A stretch of DNA of 64,000 nucleotides from assembly GCF_003600685.1 (NCBI RefSeq), contig NZ_CP032084.1, forward strand, positions 2,232,001-2,296,000, written 5' to 3'. Below the pieces are notes generated by a model. The model did not search any database. It was not told where the DNA came from and saw nothing but the letters and a program-made list of their open reading frames with translations. The first letter of the stretch is position 1, and every line of letters begins with the position of its first letter. This document shows positions 25,195 through 34,353 of this stretch, one piece after another. This stretch comes from Achromobacter sp. B7 (GTDB lineage Bacteria > Pseudomonadota > Gammaproteobacteria > Burkholderiales > Burkholderiaceae_B). The position numbers were made by a program, and so were the translations under genes.

Positions 25195-25942
25195 CATCCT
25201 TTTGCAAGCCAGCAATCTCTCGATTTCGTTCGGCGGCCTGAAGGCCGTTCAGGACGTGAACCTGGCCGTGCCCGAGGGCTCGTTGACCGCGCTGGTCGGC
25301 CCCAACGGCGCAGGCAAGACCACGCTGTTTGCGCTGCTGTCCGGCTTTTTGAAACCGGGCGCCGGGTCGGTGCGCTTTGCCGGGCAAGACATCACCGGAC
25401 GCGCACCGCATGAATCCGCGCAGCTGGGCCTGACCCGCACTTTCCAGATCGTGCAGCCGTTCGGTGCGCAGACGGTGCGCCAGAACATTGCCGTGGGCGC
25501 GCATCTGCGCCTGCGCGATCGGCGCGCCGCCCTGGCCGCCGCCGAAGACGTGGCCGCGCGCGTGAACCTGCACAAGGTGCTGGACAAGCCCGCCGCCGAC
25601 TTGACCGTGGCCGGGCGCAAGCGGCTGGAACTGGCCCGCGCGCTGGCCACGCGCCCGCGCCTGCTGCTGCTGGACGAAGTGCTGGCCGGCCTGAATCCAA
25701 GCGAGATCGACGAGATGATTCCGGTGGTGAAAAAGCTGGTGGACGATGGCGTTACCGTCTTGATGATCGAACACGTGATGCGCGCGGTGATGAGTCTGGC
25801 CGAACACGTGTGGGTGCTGGCGCAGGGGCGTTTGATTGCGTCCGGTACGCCGGGCGAAGTCACCCGCGACCCGACGGTGGTGGAGGCCTACCTGGGGCAT
25901 GGCGCGGCCGCGCGGCTGGCCGCACAAGGGGCGCCGGCATGA
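25187..25942 (+). CDS. livG: Liv-type ABC ATPase 1 (LivG family)
   Basis: The GTG at 25187 is chosen because AAGGAG (25174-25179) sits seven bases upstream and the start overlaps the livM stop. The product is 251 residues. Walker A is GPNGAGKT; an abbreviated signature region reads LTVAGRKRLELARALATRP and Walker B LLLLDEVLAGLN. The Ser of the usual signature (LSxGxxR) is replaced by Val-Ala (TVAGRKR), as seen in some LivG-type proteins. It powers the importer with LivF. Confidence 0.9.
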   Translation: MPDILLQASNLSISFGGLKAVQDVNLAVPEGSLTALVGPNGAGKTTLFALLSGFLKPGAGSVRFAGQDITGRAPHESAQLGLTRTFQIVQPFGAQTVRQNIAVGAHLRLRDRRAALAAAEDVAARVNLHKVLDKPAADLTVAGRKRLELARALATRPRLLLLDEVLAGLNPSEIDEMIPVVKKLVDDGVTVLMIEHVMRAVMSLAEHVWVLAQGRLIASGTPGEVTRDPTVVEAYLGHGAAARLAAQGAPA

Positions 25943-26649
25943 GCGCGCTGCTTGAAGTGACCGGCTTGCGGGCGGGCTACGGGCGCATGGAAGTGCTGCG
26001 CGGCGTGGACCTGGCGGTGGGCGAAGGTGAAATCGTCGTCCTGCTGGGCAGCAACGGCGCCGGCAAATCCACGTTGAACAACACCGTCTGCGGGCTGTGC
26101 AAGCCCTGGGGCGGGTCGGTGCGTTTTGACGGTCACGACCTGACCGGCAGGCACTACCGTGACGTGGTGCGCGCCGGGCTGATCCAGGTCCCTGAAGGCC
26201 GCCGCATTTTTCCCAACCTTAGCGTGCGCGAAAACCTGGAACTGGGTTCGTTCACCCGGGCGCGCGAGCATCGCACGGCCAACCTGGACAAGGTGCTGGA
26301 TATTTTTCCGCGCCTGCGCGAACGGCTGGCGCAGCTGGCCGGCACCATGTCGGGTGGTGAGCAGCAGATGCTGGCGATCGGACGCGGGCTGATGGCCGAA
26401 CCGCGCCTGTTGATTCTGGACGAACCCTCGCTGGGCCTGTCGCCCTTGATGGTTGAAGAACTGTTCGGCCTGATCCAGCGCCTGCACACCGATGGGTTGG
26501 CAATTCTGCTGGTCGAGCAGAACGTGGGGCAATCGCTGGAAACCGGGCAGCGCGCCTATGTGATGGAAAACGGGGCGGTGCGCTATAGCGGATCGTGTGC
26601 GCAACTGATGGCCAGCGACGACGTGCGCCGGGCCTATCTGGGGATGTAG
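25939..26649 (+). CDS. livF: Liv-type ABC ATPase 2 (LivF family)
   Basis: The ATG at 25939 overlaps the livG stop (ATGA), giving 236 residues. Walker A is GSNGAGKS, followed by LIQVPEGRRIFPNLSVRENLELGSF, a LivF hallmark. Signature is MSGGEQQM and Walker B LLILDEPSLGLSP. This completes the five-component importer. It ends two bases before the aconitase-family gene, so transport and catabolism are very likely on one transcript. Confidence 0.93.
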   Translation: MSALLEVTGLRAGYGRMEVLRGVDLAVGEGEIVVLLGSNGAGKSTLNNTVCGLCKPWGGSVRFDGHDLTGRHYRDVVRAGLIQVPEGRRIFPNLSVRENLELGSFTRAREHRTANLDKVLDIFPRLRERLAQLAGTMSGGEQQMLAIGRGLMAEPRLLILDEPSLGLSPLMVEELFGLIQRLHTDGLAILLVEQNVGQSLETGQRAYVMENGAVRYSGSCAQLMASDDVRRAYLGM

Positions 26650-26651
26650 CG

Positions 26652-27962
26652 ATGCCTGTTGTTGACCAAGCCCTCCGGCCCCAGGATTCACCGCAGCGCT
26701 CACCGCAGACCCTGGCCCAGAAGTTGATCGCCGCCGCCTGCGGACGTGCCTCGGTCCAGCAGGGCGAAATCGTGACCTGCGCCGTGGACCTGGCGATGTT
26801 CCATGACTCCAGCGGGCCGCGCCGCTTGCAGCCCATGCTGCAAGAGCTGGGCGCGTCGCTGTGGGACCCGAAAAAGATCGTGCTGGTCATCGACCACTAC
26901 GTGCCCGAATCCGACGACGAATCGCGCCGCATCGTGCGCATTGCGCGCGACTGGGCGGCGGGGCAGCAACTGCCCAATGTGTATGACTCGGTTGGCATCT
27001 GCCATGTGGTCGTGCCGCAGCATGGCCACATCCGCCCCGGCATGTTCTGCGTGGGCGGGGATTCGCATTCGCCCACGGGCGGTGCGTTCGGCGCGTATAT
27101 GTTCGGCATCGGCAGCACCGAAATGCTGGGCGTGGCCGTCACCGGCAAGATCTGGGTCAAGGTGCCGCAAACGTTGATGATGCGCTGGAACGGGCGGCTG
27201 GCCGCCGGCGTGACCGCCAAGGACATGATGCTGCACATGATTGGCCGCTACGGCATGAACGGCGGGCGCTACCAAGCCGTGGAGTTCTGCGGCGAGGCCG
27301 TGCGCGCGCTGCCCATGCAGGAACGCATGACCCTGTCCAACATGAGCGCCGAACTGGGCTCGCAGGTGGGCCTGATCGCGCCGGACGAGACCACGGCCGC
27401 CTACTTGCGCAAGGCGGGGGTGACCGACAGCCTGGACCTGGCGCGCTGGCAAAGCGACGCGGACGCCGACGCTGAATGGCACGACTTTGACGCGGCCTTG
27501 CTGGCGCCGCAGGTGGCCGCGCCGCACAGCCCGGCGAACGCGCGCGACGTGGACCAGTACCGCGATGTGCCGGTGCAAGTGGCCTATATCGGCGCGTGCA
27601 CGGGCGCCAAGCTTGAGGACCTGCGCGCCGCGGCCAGCGTCTTGCGCGGTCGCCGCCTGGCGCCGGGCATGAGCCTGATGGTGGCGCCGGCCAGCCGCCT
27701 GGACCAGCAACAGGCCGAACAGGAAGGCGTGATGCAAGTGCTGCAAGACGCCGGCGCAGAGGTGCTGGCCACTTCATGCGGGGCCTGTGCGGGCTATGGC
27801 GGGTCCATTCCCGACGGGGCCAGCGTCATCTCCACCACCGCGCGCAATTTCAAGGGCCGCATGGGCTCCGAGACGGCGCGGGTTTACCTGGCGTCGCCCT
27901 ACACCGTGGCGGCCTCGGCCGTTGCCGGCCGCATTGCAGACCCGCGCGAGGTGATGGCATGA
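26652..27962 (+). CDS. Aconitase/LeuC-family hydratase, large subunit
   Basis: The ATG at 26652 gives 436 residues. Three cluster-binding cysteines, Cys316 (IGACTG), Cys376 and Cys379 (SCGACAG), have the same 60-residue and 3-residue spacing as LeuC, so a 4Fe-4S cluster is expected. Also visible are DHYVPESD and GDSHSPTGGAFG. The family adds or removes water on hydroxy-dicarboxylates (isopropylmalate, homocitrate, maleate, dimethylmalate). Neighbours are catabolic and no leuB or leuA is nearby, so leucine synthesis is unlikely. The stop overlaps the small-subunit start (ATGA). Confidence 0.85.
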   Translation: MPVVDQALRPQDSPQRSPQTLAQKLIAAACGRASVQQGEIVTCAVDLAMFHDSSGPRRLQPMLQELGASLWDPKKIVLVIDHYVPESDDESRRIVRIARDWAAGQQLPNVYDSVGICHVVVPQHGHIRPGMFCVGGDSHSPTGGAFGAYMFGIGSTEMLGVAVTGKIWVKVPQTLMMRWNGRLAAGVTAKDMMLHMIGRYGMNGGRYQAVEFCGEAVRALPMQERMTLSNMSAELGSQVGLIAPDETTAAYLRKAGVTDSLDLARWQSDADADAEWHDFDAALLAPQVAAPHSPANARDVDQYRDVPVQVAYIGACTGAKLEDLRAAASVLRGRRLAPGMSLMVAPASRLDQQQAEQEGVMQVLQDAGAEVLATSCGACAGYGGSIPDGASVISTTARNFKGRMGSETARVYLASPYTVAASAVAGRIADPREVMA

Positions 27963-28522
27963 CGGACCGCACTGCAACAACTTCCACCGCCGTCGAAGCC
28001 GGCGCGGGGCGGACCACGTCGACGCCCGCCACATCGACCCATCGCGTCTGGCGCGTGGGGGCCGATATCGACACCGACGCGCTGGCCCCGGGCGCCTACA
28101 TGAAGTTCGGCATCGACGAAATCGCGCGCCACTGCCTGCAACGCGTCCGCCCGGAATTCGCGGCGCGGGTGCAGCCGGGCGACGTGTTGGTGGCCGGGCA
28201 CAACTTCGGCATCGGCTCCTCGCGCGAGCAAGCCGCATCGGCGCTGGTGCGCCTGGGCGTGGCCGCCGTCATCGCCCCGTCTTTCAACGGCCTGTATTTT
28301 CGCAACGCCTTCAATGTCGGCCTGTTGCTGTTGACCTGCGCGCAGGCGGATGCGCTGGCCGAAGGCGAACGCATCACGTTCGACCCCATCGCCGGGCGTA
28401 TCGGCCGCGCCCAAGCCGCCGACCCCGCTGCATTGCCTTGCGAGCCCGTACCTGACTTCCTGATGGACATGGTGCGGGCCGGCGGGCTGCTGAATCTGCT
28501 GAAACAGCGCCAAACCTCCTAG
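27959..28522 (+). CDS. Aconitase/LeuD-family hydratase, small subunit
   Basis: The 187-residue protein is coupled to the large subunit by an ATGA overlap. After a low-complexity Thr/Ala-rich N-terminal stretch of about 28 residues it follows the LeuD/swivel-domain pattern: VGADIDTDALAPGAYMKF, then VAGHNFGIGSSREQAASAL, the substrate-binding GSSREQA loop. With the large subunit it should form a heterodimeric hydratase. The loop that sets specificity in this family (just after the DIDTD motif) does not by itself tell me the substrate. Confidence 0.85.
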   Translation: MTDRTATTSTAVEAGAGRTTSTPATSTHRVWRVGADIDTDALAPGAYMKFGIDEIARHCLQRVRPEFAARVQPGDVLVAGHNFGIGSSREQAASALVRLGVAAVIAPSFNGLYFRNAFNVGLLLLTCAQADALAEGERITFDPIAGRIGRAQAADPAALPCEPVPDFLMDMVRAGGLLNLLKQRQTS

Positions 28523-28532
28523 GAAGAACACG

Positions 28533-30212
28533 ATGCTAGATCCCGTCACCCTGGCGGTCCTGAAGGGCCGTCTGGAACAGATTGCCGATGAGATGGACGC
28601 GACGCTGTACCGCAGCGCGTTCAACCCCATCATTGCCGAGGCCCACGACGCCTGCCACGGCATGTACGACGCGGCCACGGGCGCCACGCTGATCCAGGGC
28701 AAGTCCGGCCTGCCGGTCTTCGTGGGCGCGATGGCGTTTGCCGTGAAGGCGGCGGCCAAGGTGGCGGCCGAACGCGGCGGCATGGTGGACGGCGACGTCT
28801 GGCTGTTCAATGACCCGTACGAAGGCGGCACGCACGCCAACGACTTCAAGCTGGTGCGTCCGGTGTTCCGCGACCAGAAGCTGTTCTGCTTTCTGGCGTC
28901 GGCCGCGCATTGGCACGACGTAGGCGGCGCGGTGCCCGGCAATTACAACCCGGCCGCCACCGAATGCTGGCAAGAGGCGGTGCAGATCCCGCCGGTGCGC
29001 ATCGTGCGCGCGGGCGTGCTGGACCTGGACGTGCTGGCCATCCTGAAGGCCAACACCCGCTTGCCGGACAGCTTGTGGGGCGACCTGAACGGGCAATTGG
29101 CCGCGTTGGAGTTGGGCGCGGGGCGTCTGGACGGGCTGCTGGACGAATATGGCGACGCCACCGTGCTGGAGTCGCTGGACACCTTGCGCCAGCGTGCGCG
29201 TCGTTTGATGCGCGACCACATCGCGCGCCTGCCCGACGGCGACTACGCGTTCGAAGACATGCTGGACAACGACGGTGTGCGCGACGTGGCGCTGCGCATC
29301 GCGCTGAAGCTGTCGATCAATGGTGACCGGCTGACGCTGGACTTCAACGGCACGTCGCCCGCCTGCGCGGGGCCCGTCAATATCTCCCGCGCCACTGCCA
29401 TCGCCGCGTGCTACGTGGCGCTGAAGCACCTGTTTCCCGACGTGCCGGCCAACGCGGGCGTGCTGGACGCGGTGGACGTGGTGTTGCCCGACGGCCTGGT
29501 CATCTCGGCCGACCGGCCGCGCCCGGTGGGCGGCTATACCGAAACCATCCTGCGCATGATCGACGTGATCTTCTGCGCGATGGCGCAAGCCGCCCCAGAG
29601 CGCGCGATGGCCCAGGCCTACGGCACGATCAATGCGCTGTCCATCGCGGGCTATCGCAGCGACGCCGCGCGCAAAGGGCAGCGCTGGGTGATGTTCAGCT
29701 TTTTCGGTGGCGGGCACGGCGGGCACGCCGATGGCGACGGGCTGAGCCACGGCAATGCGCCGATTTCCACCGCCACCATTCCACCGCTGGAGATCCTGGA
29801 AGCCGCCTATCCCGTCCGCTTCACGCAGTGGGCGCTGCGCCCGGATTCGGCGGGCGACGGCAAGCATCGCGGCGGGCTGGGCGCCATCTATGAAATCGAA
29901 TTGCTGGAAGACAGCGCCGAAGCGTTCATCTTCGGGGAACGCGGGCGCAGCGCGCCCAAGGGCATCGCGGGCGGCGGCCAGGCTGCACTGAACGTGTTCC
30001 GGTATCAGCAGGACGGGCAATGGGCATCCCCGCCGATGAGTTCGAAGATGCTGGGCATTCAGCTACAGCGCGGCGACCGCGTGCGGCTGGAAACGCCGGG
30101 CGGTGGCGGCTACGGCGATCCTGCCGGCCGCACGACGGCCGCGCGTGAACACGACCGCAAGATGGGCTATGTGGGCGATATCGCCGGCAACAAGAAGGAG
30201 CAGTTGGCATGA
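28533..30212 (+). CDS. hyuB: Hydantoinase B/oxoprolinase-family subunit
   Basis: The 559-residue protein begins LDPVTLAVLKGRLEQIADEMDATLYRSAFNPIIAEAHDACHGMYD, diagnostic of HyuB. Further motifs are LFNDPYEGGTHANDFKLVRPVF and, near the end, GGGGYGDPAGR. HyuB acts with HyuA in ATP-dependent opening of cyclic imides or lactams (hydantoins, 5-oxoproline) or in related carboxylation reactions. AGGAAGAA precedes the ATG. Here hyuB comes before hyuA, and the two genes overlap by four bases. Confidence 0.9.
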   Translation: MLDPVTLAVLKGRLEQIADEMDATLYRSAFNPIIAEAHDACHGMYDAATGATLIQGKSGLPVFVGAMAFAVKAAAKVAAERGGMVDGDVWLFNDPYEGGTHANDFKLVRPVFRDQKLFCFLASAAHWHDVGGAVPGNYNPAATECWQEAVQIPPVRIVRAGVLDLDVLAILKANTRLPDSLWGDLNGQLAALELGAGRLDGLLDEYGDATVLESLDTLRQRARRLMRDHIARLPDGDYAFEDMLDNDGVRDVALRIALKLSINGDRLTLDFNGTSPACAGPVNISRATAIAACYVALKHLFPDVPANAGVLDAVDVVLPDGLVISADRPRPVGGYTETILRMIDVIFCAMAQAAPERAMAQAYGTINALSIAGYRSDAARKGQRWVMFSFFGGGHGGHADGDGLSHGNAPISTATIPPLEILEAAYPVRFTQWALRPDSAGDGKHRGGLGAIYEIELLEDSAEAFIFGERGRSAPKGIAGGGQAALNVFRYQQDGQWASPPMSSKMLGIQLQRGDRVRLETPGGGGYGDPAGRTTAAREHDRKMGYVGDIAGNKKEQLA

Positions 30213-32290
30213 GCACGGCAGATCGGGGTTTCGTCCCAGGCAACAACGCGTCGCGGGGGCTCGTGGTGGGCGTGGACGTGGGCGGCACGTTCACGGACCT
30301 GTTCGTGCTGGACGAGGCAGGCGGCACGGCGCGCGTGGTCAAGGTACCGTCCACGCGCGGCGAAGAAGCGCGTGGCTTCATGAACGGCATTGCGCGCGTG
30401 GCCGACGGCGCGGGCGCCATCAACACCATCGTCCATGGCACCACCGTGGGCACCAACGCGCTGCTGGAGCGCAAGGTGGCGCGCACCGGCATCATCACCA
30501 CGGCGGGATTCCGCGACGTGCTGGAGATGCGCCGCCGCGACCGACCCCAGACCTGGGGCCTGCGCGGCAATTACGAACCGGTCGTCTCGCGCGACCTGCG
30601 CCTGGAAGTCAGCGAACGCGTGCTGGCCGACGGCACCGTGCATACGCCGGTGGACCTGGGCCAGGTGGAGGCCGCGGCGCGCGCGCTGCTGGAGCAGGGC
30701 TGCGAGGCCGTGTGCGTGTTCTTCGTCAACGCGTATGCGAACCCGGTGAACGAGGCGCAGGCGGTGGCGCGCGTGCGCGCGATTTGGCCCAACGCCAATG
30801 TCACGGCGGCCACCGAAGTGCTGCCCGAGATTCGCGAATTCGAACGCTGCTCGACGGCGGTGCTCAATGCCGCGTTGCAGCCGGTGGTGGGCAGTTATCT
30901 GACGCGATTGGAATCCGATTTGCGCGAGCACGGCTTTGACGGCGAGCTGCTGGTCGTGCAGAGCAATGGCGGCGTGATGTCGCGGCAGACGGCGTGCGAC
31001 GTGCCGGTGCGCACCGCGCTGTCGGGCCCGGCGGCGGGCGTGATTGCGTGCGCGGCGATTGCGCGCGCTTCCGGCTTTCCCAACGTCGTTACCGGCGACA
31101 TGGGCGGCACCTCGTTCGATGTGTCGCTGGTGGCGGGCGGCGAGGCCTCGCTGTCGGCGCAGACCGTGATCGACTTCGGCATGGTGGTGCGCGCGCCGAT
31201 GATCCAGATCGAGACCATCGGCGCGGGCGGCGGGTCGATCGCCAGCGTGGACGCGGGCGGCCTGTTGCAGGTGGGGCCGGAATCCGCGGGCAGCGTTCCG
31301 GGCCCGGCCTGCTATGGGCGCGGCAATACCCGGCCCACCGTTACCGACGCCAATGTGCTGCTGGGCCGCATCTCGGCAGAGCGGCCGTTGGGCGGCGGCC
31401 TGCTGGCCACCATGAACGTGGAGCTGGCGCGCGCGGCCATCGAAGACCATGTGGCCAAACCGCTGGGCCTGGAGGTGCACGCGGCCGCCGAGGCGATCCT
31501 GACCGTGGCCAACGCCAAGATGGCCGGCGCGATACGCGTGGTGTCCATCGAACGCGGGCACGATCCGCGCAAGTTCGCGTACATGCCTTTCGGGGGCGGG
31601 GGCGCGTTGCATGTGTGCGCCATGATGAATGAAGTGGACGCCGCGCACGGCATCGTGCCGCGCTACCCGGGCGTGACGTCCGCGCTGGGCTGCGTCATGG
31701 CCGACATGCGGCACGACGGCGTGCAGACCTTGAACACCGCGCTGGACGCGCTGGATACCGACGACCTGTTGGCGCGTATCGATGCCCTGGCCGCGGCCTG
31801 CCAGGAACGCCTGGATTCGGCGGGCGTGGCATTCGAAGGCGTGCGTGAAAGCATCGAACTGGACATGCTTTATGTGGGCCAAAGCCACACCGTCTGCGTG
31901 GAAGTCACGCGCGATGCATTGACCCGGCCAGGCATTGCAGCGGCCTTCGACCGCGCCTACCGCGCCGCATTCGGCCGCAGCTTGAGCGGCATCGCCGTGC
32001 GCATCCTGAACCTGCGCTATGCGCGGATCGGCCAGCGCCCCAAGTTCGATTTGTCGCTGCTGGCGCCCACCTGCCGCGACATGCCGGCCGCGCTGGGCAC
32101 GCAGCGCGTGTTTCACGCGGGCCAGTGGCGCGACGCCGTGCGCTATGCGCGGCTGGACCTGCCGGTAGGCGCCGAGGTGGCCGGCCCGGCGATTCTTGAA
32201 CAGCCCGACACCACCATCTGGATCGAACCGGGCTTTGCCGGCCGCGTCGACGCGTTGGGCAATTTGCTGATTACCCGGCAGGACGCCTAG
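30209..32290 (+). CDS. hyuA: Hydantoinase A-family ATP-dependent subunit
   Basis: The 693-residue protein starts within the hyuB stop (ATGA). The N-terminal phosphate-binding motif VVGVDVGGTFTDLFVLDE, TIVHGTTVGTNALLERK, and GDMGGTSFDVSLV are hallmarks of HyuA/N-methylhydantoinase A with an actin-like ATPase fold. The length is typical for a stand-alone HyuA. Together with HyuB it probably opens a cyclic imide/lactam or activates a carbonyl at the cost of ATP. Which of these it does is not visible. Confidence 0.92.
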   Translation: MSTADRGFVPGNNASRGLVVGVDVGGTFTDLFVLDEAGGTARVVKVPSTRGEEARGFMNGIARVADGAGAINTIVHGTTVGTNALLERKVARTGIITTAGFRDVLEMRRRDRPQTWGLRGNYEPVVSRDLRLEVSERVLADGTVHTPVDLGQVEAAARALLEQGCEAVCVFFVNAYANPVNEAQAVARVRAIWPNANVTAATEVLPEIREFERCSTAVLNAALQPVVGSYLTRLESDLREHGFDGELLVVQSNGGVMSRQTACDVPVRTALSGPAAGVIACAAIARASGFPNVVTGDMGGTSFDVSLVAGGEASLSAQTVIDFGMVVRAPMIQIETIGAGGGSIASVDAGGLLQVGPESAGSVPGPACYGRGNTRPTVTDANVLLGRISAERPLGGGLLATMNVELARAAIEDHVAKPLGLEVHAAAEAILTVANAKMAGAIRVVSIERGHDPRKFAYMPFGGGGALHVCAMMNEVDAAHGIVPRYPGVTSALGCVMADMRHDGVQTLNTALDALDTDDLLARIDALAAACQERLDSAGVAFEGVRESIELDMLYVGQSHTVCVEVTRDALTRPGIAAAFDRAYRAAFGRSLSGIAVRILNLRYARIGQRPKFDLSLLAPTCRDMPAALGTQRVFHAGQWRDAVRYARLDLPVGAEVAGPAILEQPDTTIWIEPGFAGRVDALGNLLITRQDA

Positions 32291-32299
32291 GAGACAAGC

Positions 32300-32908
32300 A
32301 TGCAGGTTCCGGACCCTCGTACCACCGCCTTGCTGGTGATCGATCTGCAAAACGATTTCCTGGCGCCCGGCGGCGCCTACGATCGGGGCGGCGCGGTCAG
32401 CCCACAGGCGCGGGCCTTGCCGGCCCGCGTGGCGCCCGTTGCCCGCGCGTTGAAGTTGCAAGGCGGCTTTGTGGCGGCCAGCCAGTTCACGCTGTGGCCC
32501 GACGCGCACGGCGAGCCCATGATCTCGCCGCATTTGAAGCAACTGCGTCCGTTCCTGGCCAAAGGCGATTTCGCGGCCGGCACCACGGGGCAGGCCAATG
32601 TGGCCGAGCTGGACGGGTTGGTGGACGTGGCGGTGTGGAAGGTGGCGTATTCGGCCTTCTTCAAAACGCAGCTGGATTGGGTGTTGCGCCGCGCGGGCAT
32701 CTCCAGCGTGGTGATTGCGGGCATCGTCACCAACGGCGGCGTGGCCAGCACCGCCCGCGATGCGCACATGCGCGACTATCACGTGACCGTGCTGGCCGAC
32801 GGCTGCGCCGCGCCCACGCCCGCCATGCACGATGCCGCGCTGGCGGACCTGCGCACGGTGGCGGACGTGATCACGTGCAAGGATTTCATCGGCAGGCTGG
32901 CGTCGTGA
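32300..32908 (+). CDS. Isochorismatase-fold protein lacking the catalytic cysteine
   Basis: The 202-residue protein, with AGGAGA before the ATG, has the isochorismatase-like hydrolase fold: Asp15 in LLVIDLQNDF and Lys114 in VAVWKVAYSAF fill two of the three catalytic places. At the third, the family motif TNVCVxxTARDA reads TNGGVASTARDA, so Gly147 stands where the nucleophilic Cys of amidases such as nicotinamidase or N-carbamoylsarcosine hydrolase should be. Isochorismatases proper (EntB, PhzD) also lack this Cys. A non-amidase hydrolysis, or a binding role, is therefore more likely than amide cleavage. It lies between hyuA and the flavoprotein gene in the catabolic block. Confidence 0.82.
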   Translation: MQVPDPRTTALLVIDLQNDFLAPGGAYDRGGAVSPQARALPARVAPVARALKLQGGFVAASQFTLWPDAHGEPMISPHLKQLRPFLAKGDFAAGTTGQANVAELDGLVDVAVWKVAYSAFFKTQLDWVLRRAGISSVVIAGIVTNGGVASTARDAHMRDYHVTVLADGCAAPTPAMHDAALADLRTVADVITCKDFIGRLAS

Positions 32909-34353
32909 GCGCGGCTGTCGTCAAACGCGGAAAGCCCGGCGGCCCTTCGGACGCCGAAATGATGCAGGTGCCGGTGCTGATCATCGGCGCGGGCGCTTGC
33001 GGGCTGACCGCCGCGCTGCGGCTGGCGCAGGCGGGCATTGAAACCGTGTTGATCGAACGCGACGCCGCGCCCAGTGGCTCGTCGGCGTTGTCCTCGGGGT
33101 TTATTCCGGCAGCGGGGTCGGCGGTGCAGCGCGCCGCCGGCATCGATGATGACGCGGCGCGTTTCGCCGCCGACATCCAGGCCAAGGCCCACGGCACGGC
33201 CGCGCCGCATCTGGTTGCCGCCTACACGGGCGCGGCGGCCCCGGCCATGGATATGTTGGCGCGACATGGCCTGGCGTTCGAGGTCCTGGACGGTTTCCTG
33301 TATCCGGGACACTGCGCGCGTCGCATGCATGCCTTGCCGGAACGCACGGGCGTGGCCTTGGTGACCGCGCTGGAACGCGCCGCCACGGCCGCGGGCGCGC
33401 ATCTGTTGACGCGCGCGCTGGCCCGCGACATCTGGGTGGAAGCGGGCGAGGGCGACCGTGGCGGCGTGGACGCCGGCAGCCGCATCACCGCCGTGGGCTG
33501 CGAACGGCCGGACGGGTCCGTGGACGTGATCGGCTGCCAGGTGCTGATCCTGGCCTGCAACGGATTTGGCGGCAACGCGGCCATGGTGGCCGAGCATTTG
33601 CCCGCCATGAGCCAGGCCGTCTACGGCGGCCACGTCGGCAACGACGGCAGCGCCATCGAATGGGGCAAGGCCTTGGGCGCACGCCTGGCCGACCTGGGCG
33701 CCTACCAGGGGCACGGGTCCTGGGCGACACCGCAAGGCACATTGATCTCCTGGGCCGTCATGATGGACGGCGGGGTGCAGATCAATCGCGATGGTCGGCG
33801 CTTTCATGACGAAACGCAGGGCTATTCCGAAGCCGCCGTGCATGTGTTGTCCCAGCCGGGCGGCGTGGCCTGGAACGTGTTCGACGACCGCACGCTGGCA
33901 TTGGCACGTGGCTTTCCGGATTTTGTGGCGGCCGAAGCGGGCCAAGCAGTGAAAACCTGTGCGGATCTGCCCGCCCTGGCCGCGCTGATCGGCTGCGATG
34001 CCGGCGTGTTGCAACAGACCTTGCAAGCCGTCGGCCCGGATGGGGCGGACCCCCTTGGCCGCCGCTTTGAACGCACGCTGCAAGCGCCGTACCACGCCGT
34101 CAAGGTCACGGGCGCGCTGTTTCATACGCAAGGTGGCCTGGATATCGATGCGCAATGCCGCGTGTTGACCCGCGATGGGCAGGCGCTGCCGAATTTGCTG
34201 GCTGCCGGTGGCGCCGCGCGCGGCGTGTCGGGCAACGACGTGTCGGGCTATCTGTCCGGCAACGGATTGCTCAGTGCGGTGGCGGGCGGCTATATCGCCG
34301 CCGCGACCGCCGCATCGCTGCTGGGGCACGAACTTGTACAGGAACCCTCATGA
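32905..34353 (+). CDS. FAD-dependent dehydrogenase, fumarate reductase/3-ketosteroid dehydrogenase-like
   Basis: The GTG at 32905 overlaps the upstream stop (GTGA) and gives 482 residues; an ATG at 32959 is an alternative. A dinucleotide-binding motif VLIIGAGACGLTAALRLAQAG lies near residue 20, followed by RDAAPSGSSALSSGF, and a C-terminal second FAD segment (NLLAAGGAARGVSG). This is the FAD_binding_2 arrangement of fumarate reductase flavoproteins, tricarballylate dehydrogenase and ketosteroid dehydrogenases, which introduce or reduce C=C bonds next to carbonyl or carboxyl groups. Desaturation of the pathway intermediate before hydration is the natural guess. It overlaps the next gene by four bases. 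Confidence 0.85.
   Translation: MSAAVVKRGKPGGPSDAEMMQVPVLIIGAGACGLTAALRLAQAGIETVLIERDAAPSGSSALSSGFIPAAGSAVQRAAGIDDDAARFAADIQAKAHGTAAPHLVAAYTGAAAPAMDMLARHGLAFEVLDGFLYPGHCARRMHALPERTGVALVTALERAATAAGAHLLTRALARDIWVEAGEGDRGGVDAGSRITAVGCERPDGSVDVIGCQVLILACNGFGGNAAMVAEHLPAMSQAVYGGHVGNDGSAIEWGKALGARLADLGAYQGHGSWATPQGTLISWAVMMDGGVQINRDGRRFHDETQGYSEAAVHVLSQPGGVAWNVFDDRTLALARGFPDFVAAEAGQAVKTCADLPALAALIGCDAGVLQQTLQAVGPDGADPLGRRFERTLQAPYHAVKVTGALFHTQGGLDIDAQCRVLTRDGQALPNLLAAGGAARGVSGNDVSGYLSGNGLLSAVAGGYIAAATAASLLGHELVQEPS

Noticed and set aside
26652..28522. leuC-leuD of leucine biosynthesis
   Set aside because: The sequence family fits, but the operon context is import and catabolism with no leuA or leuB, so the biosynthetic names were not assigned.
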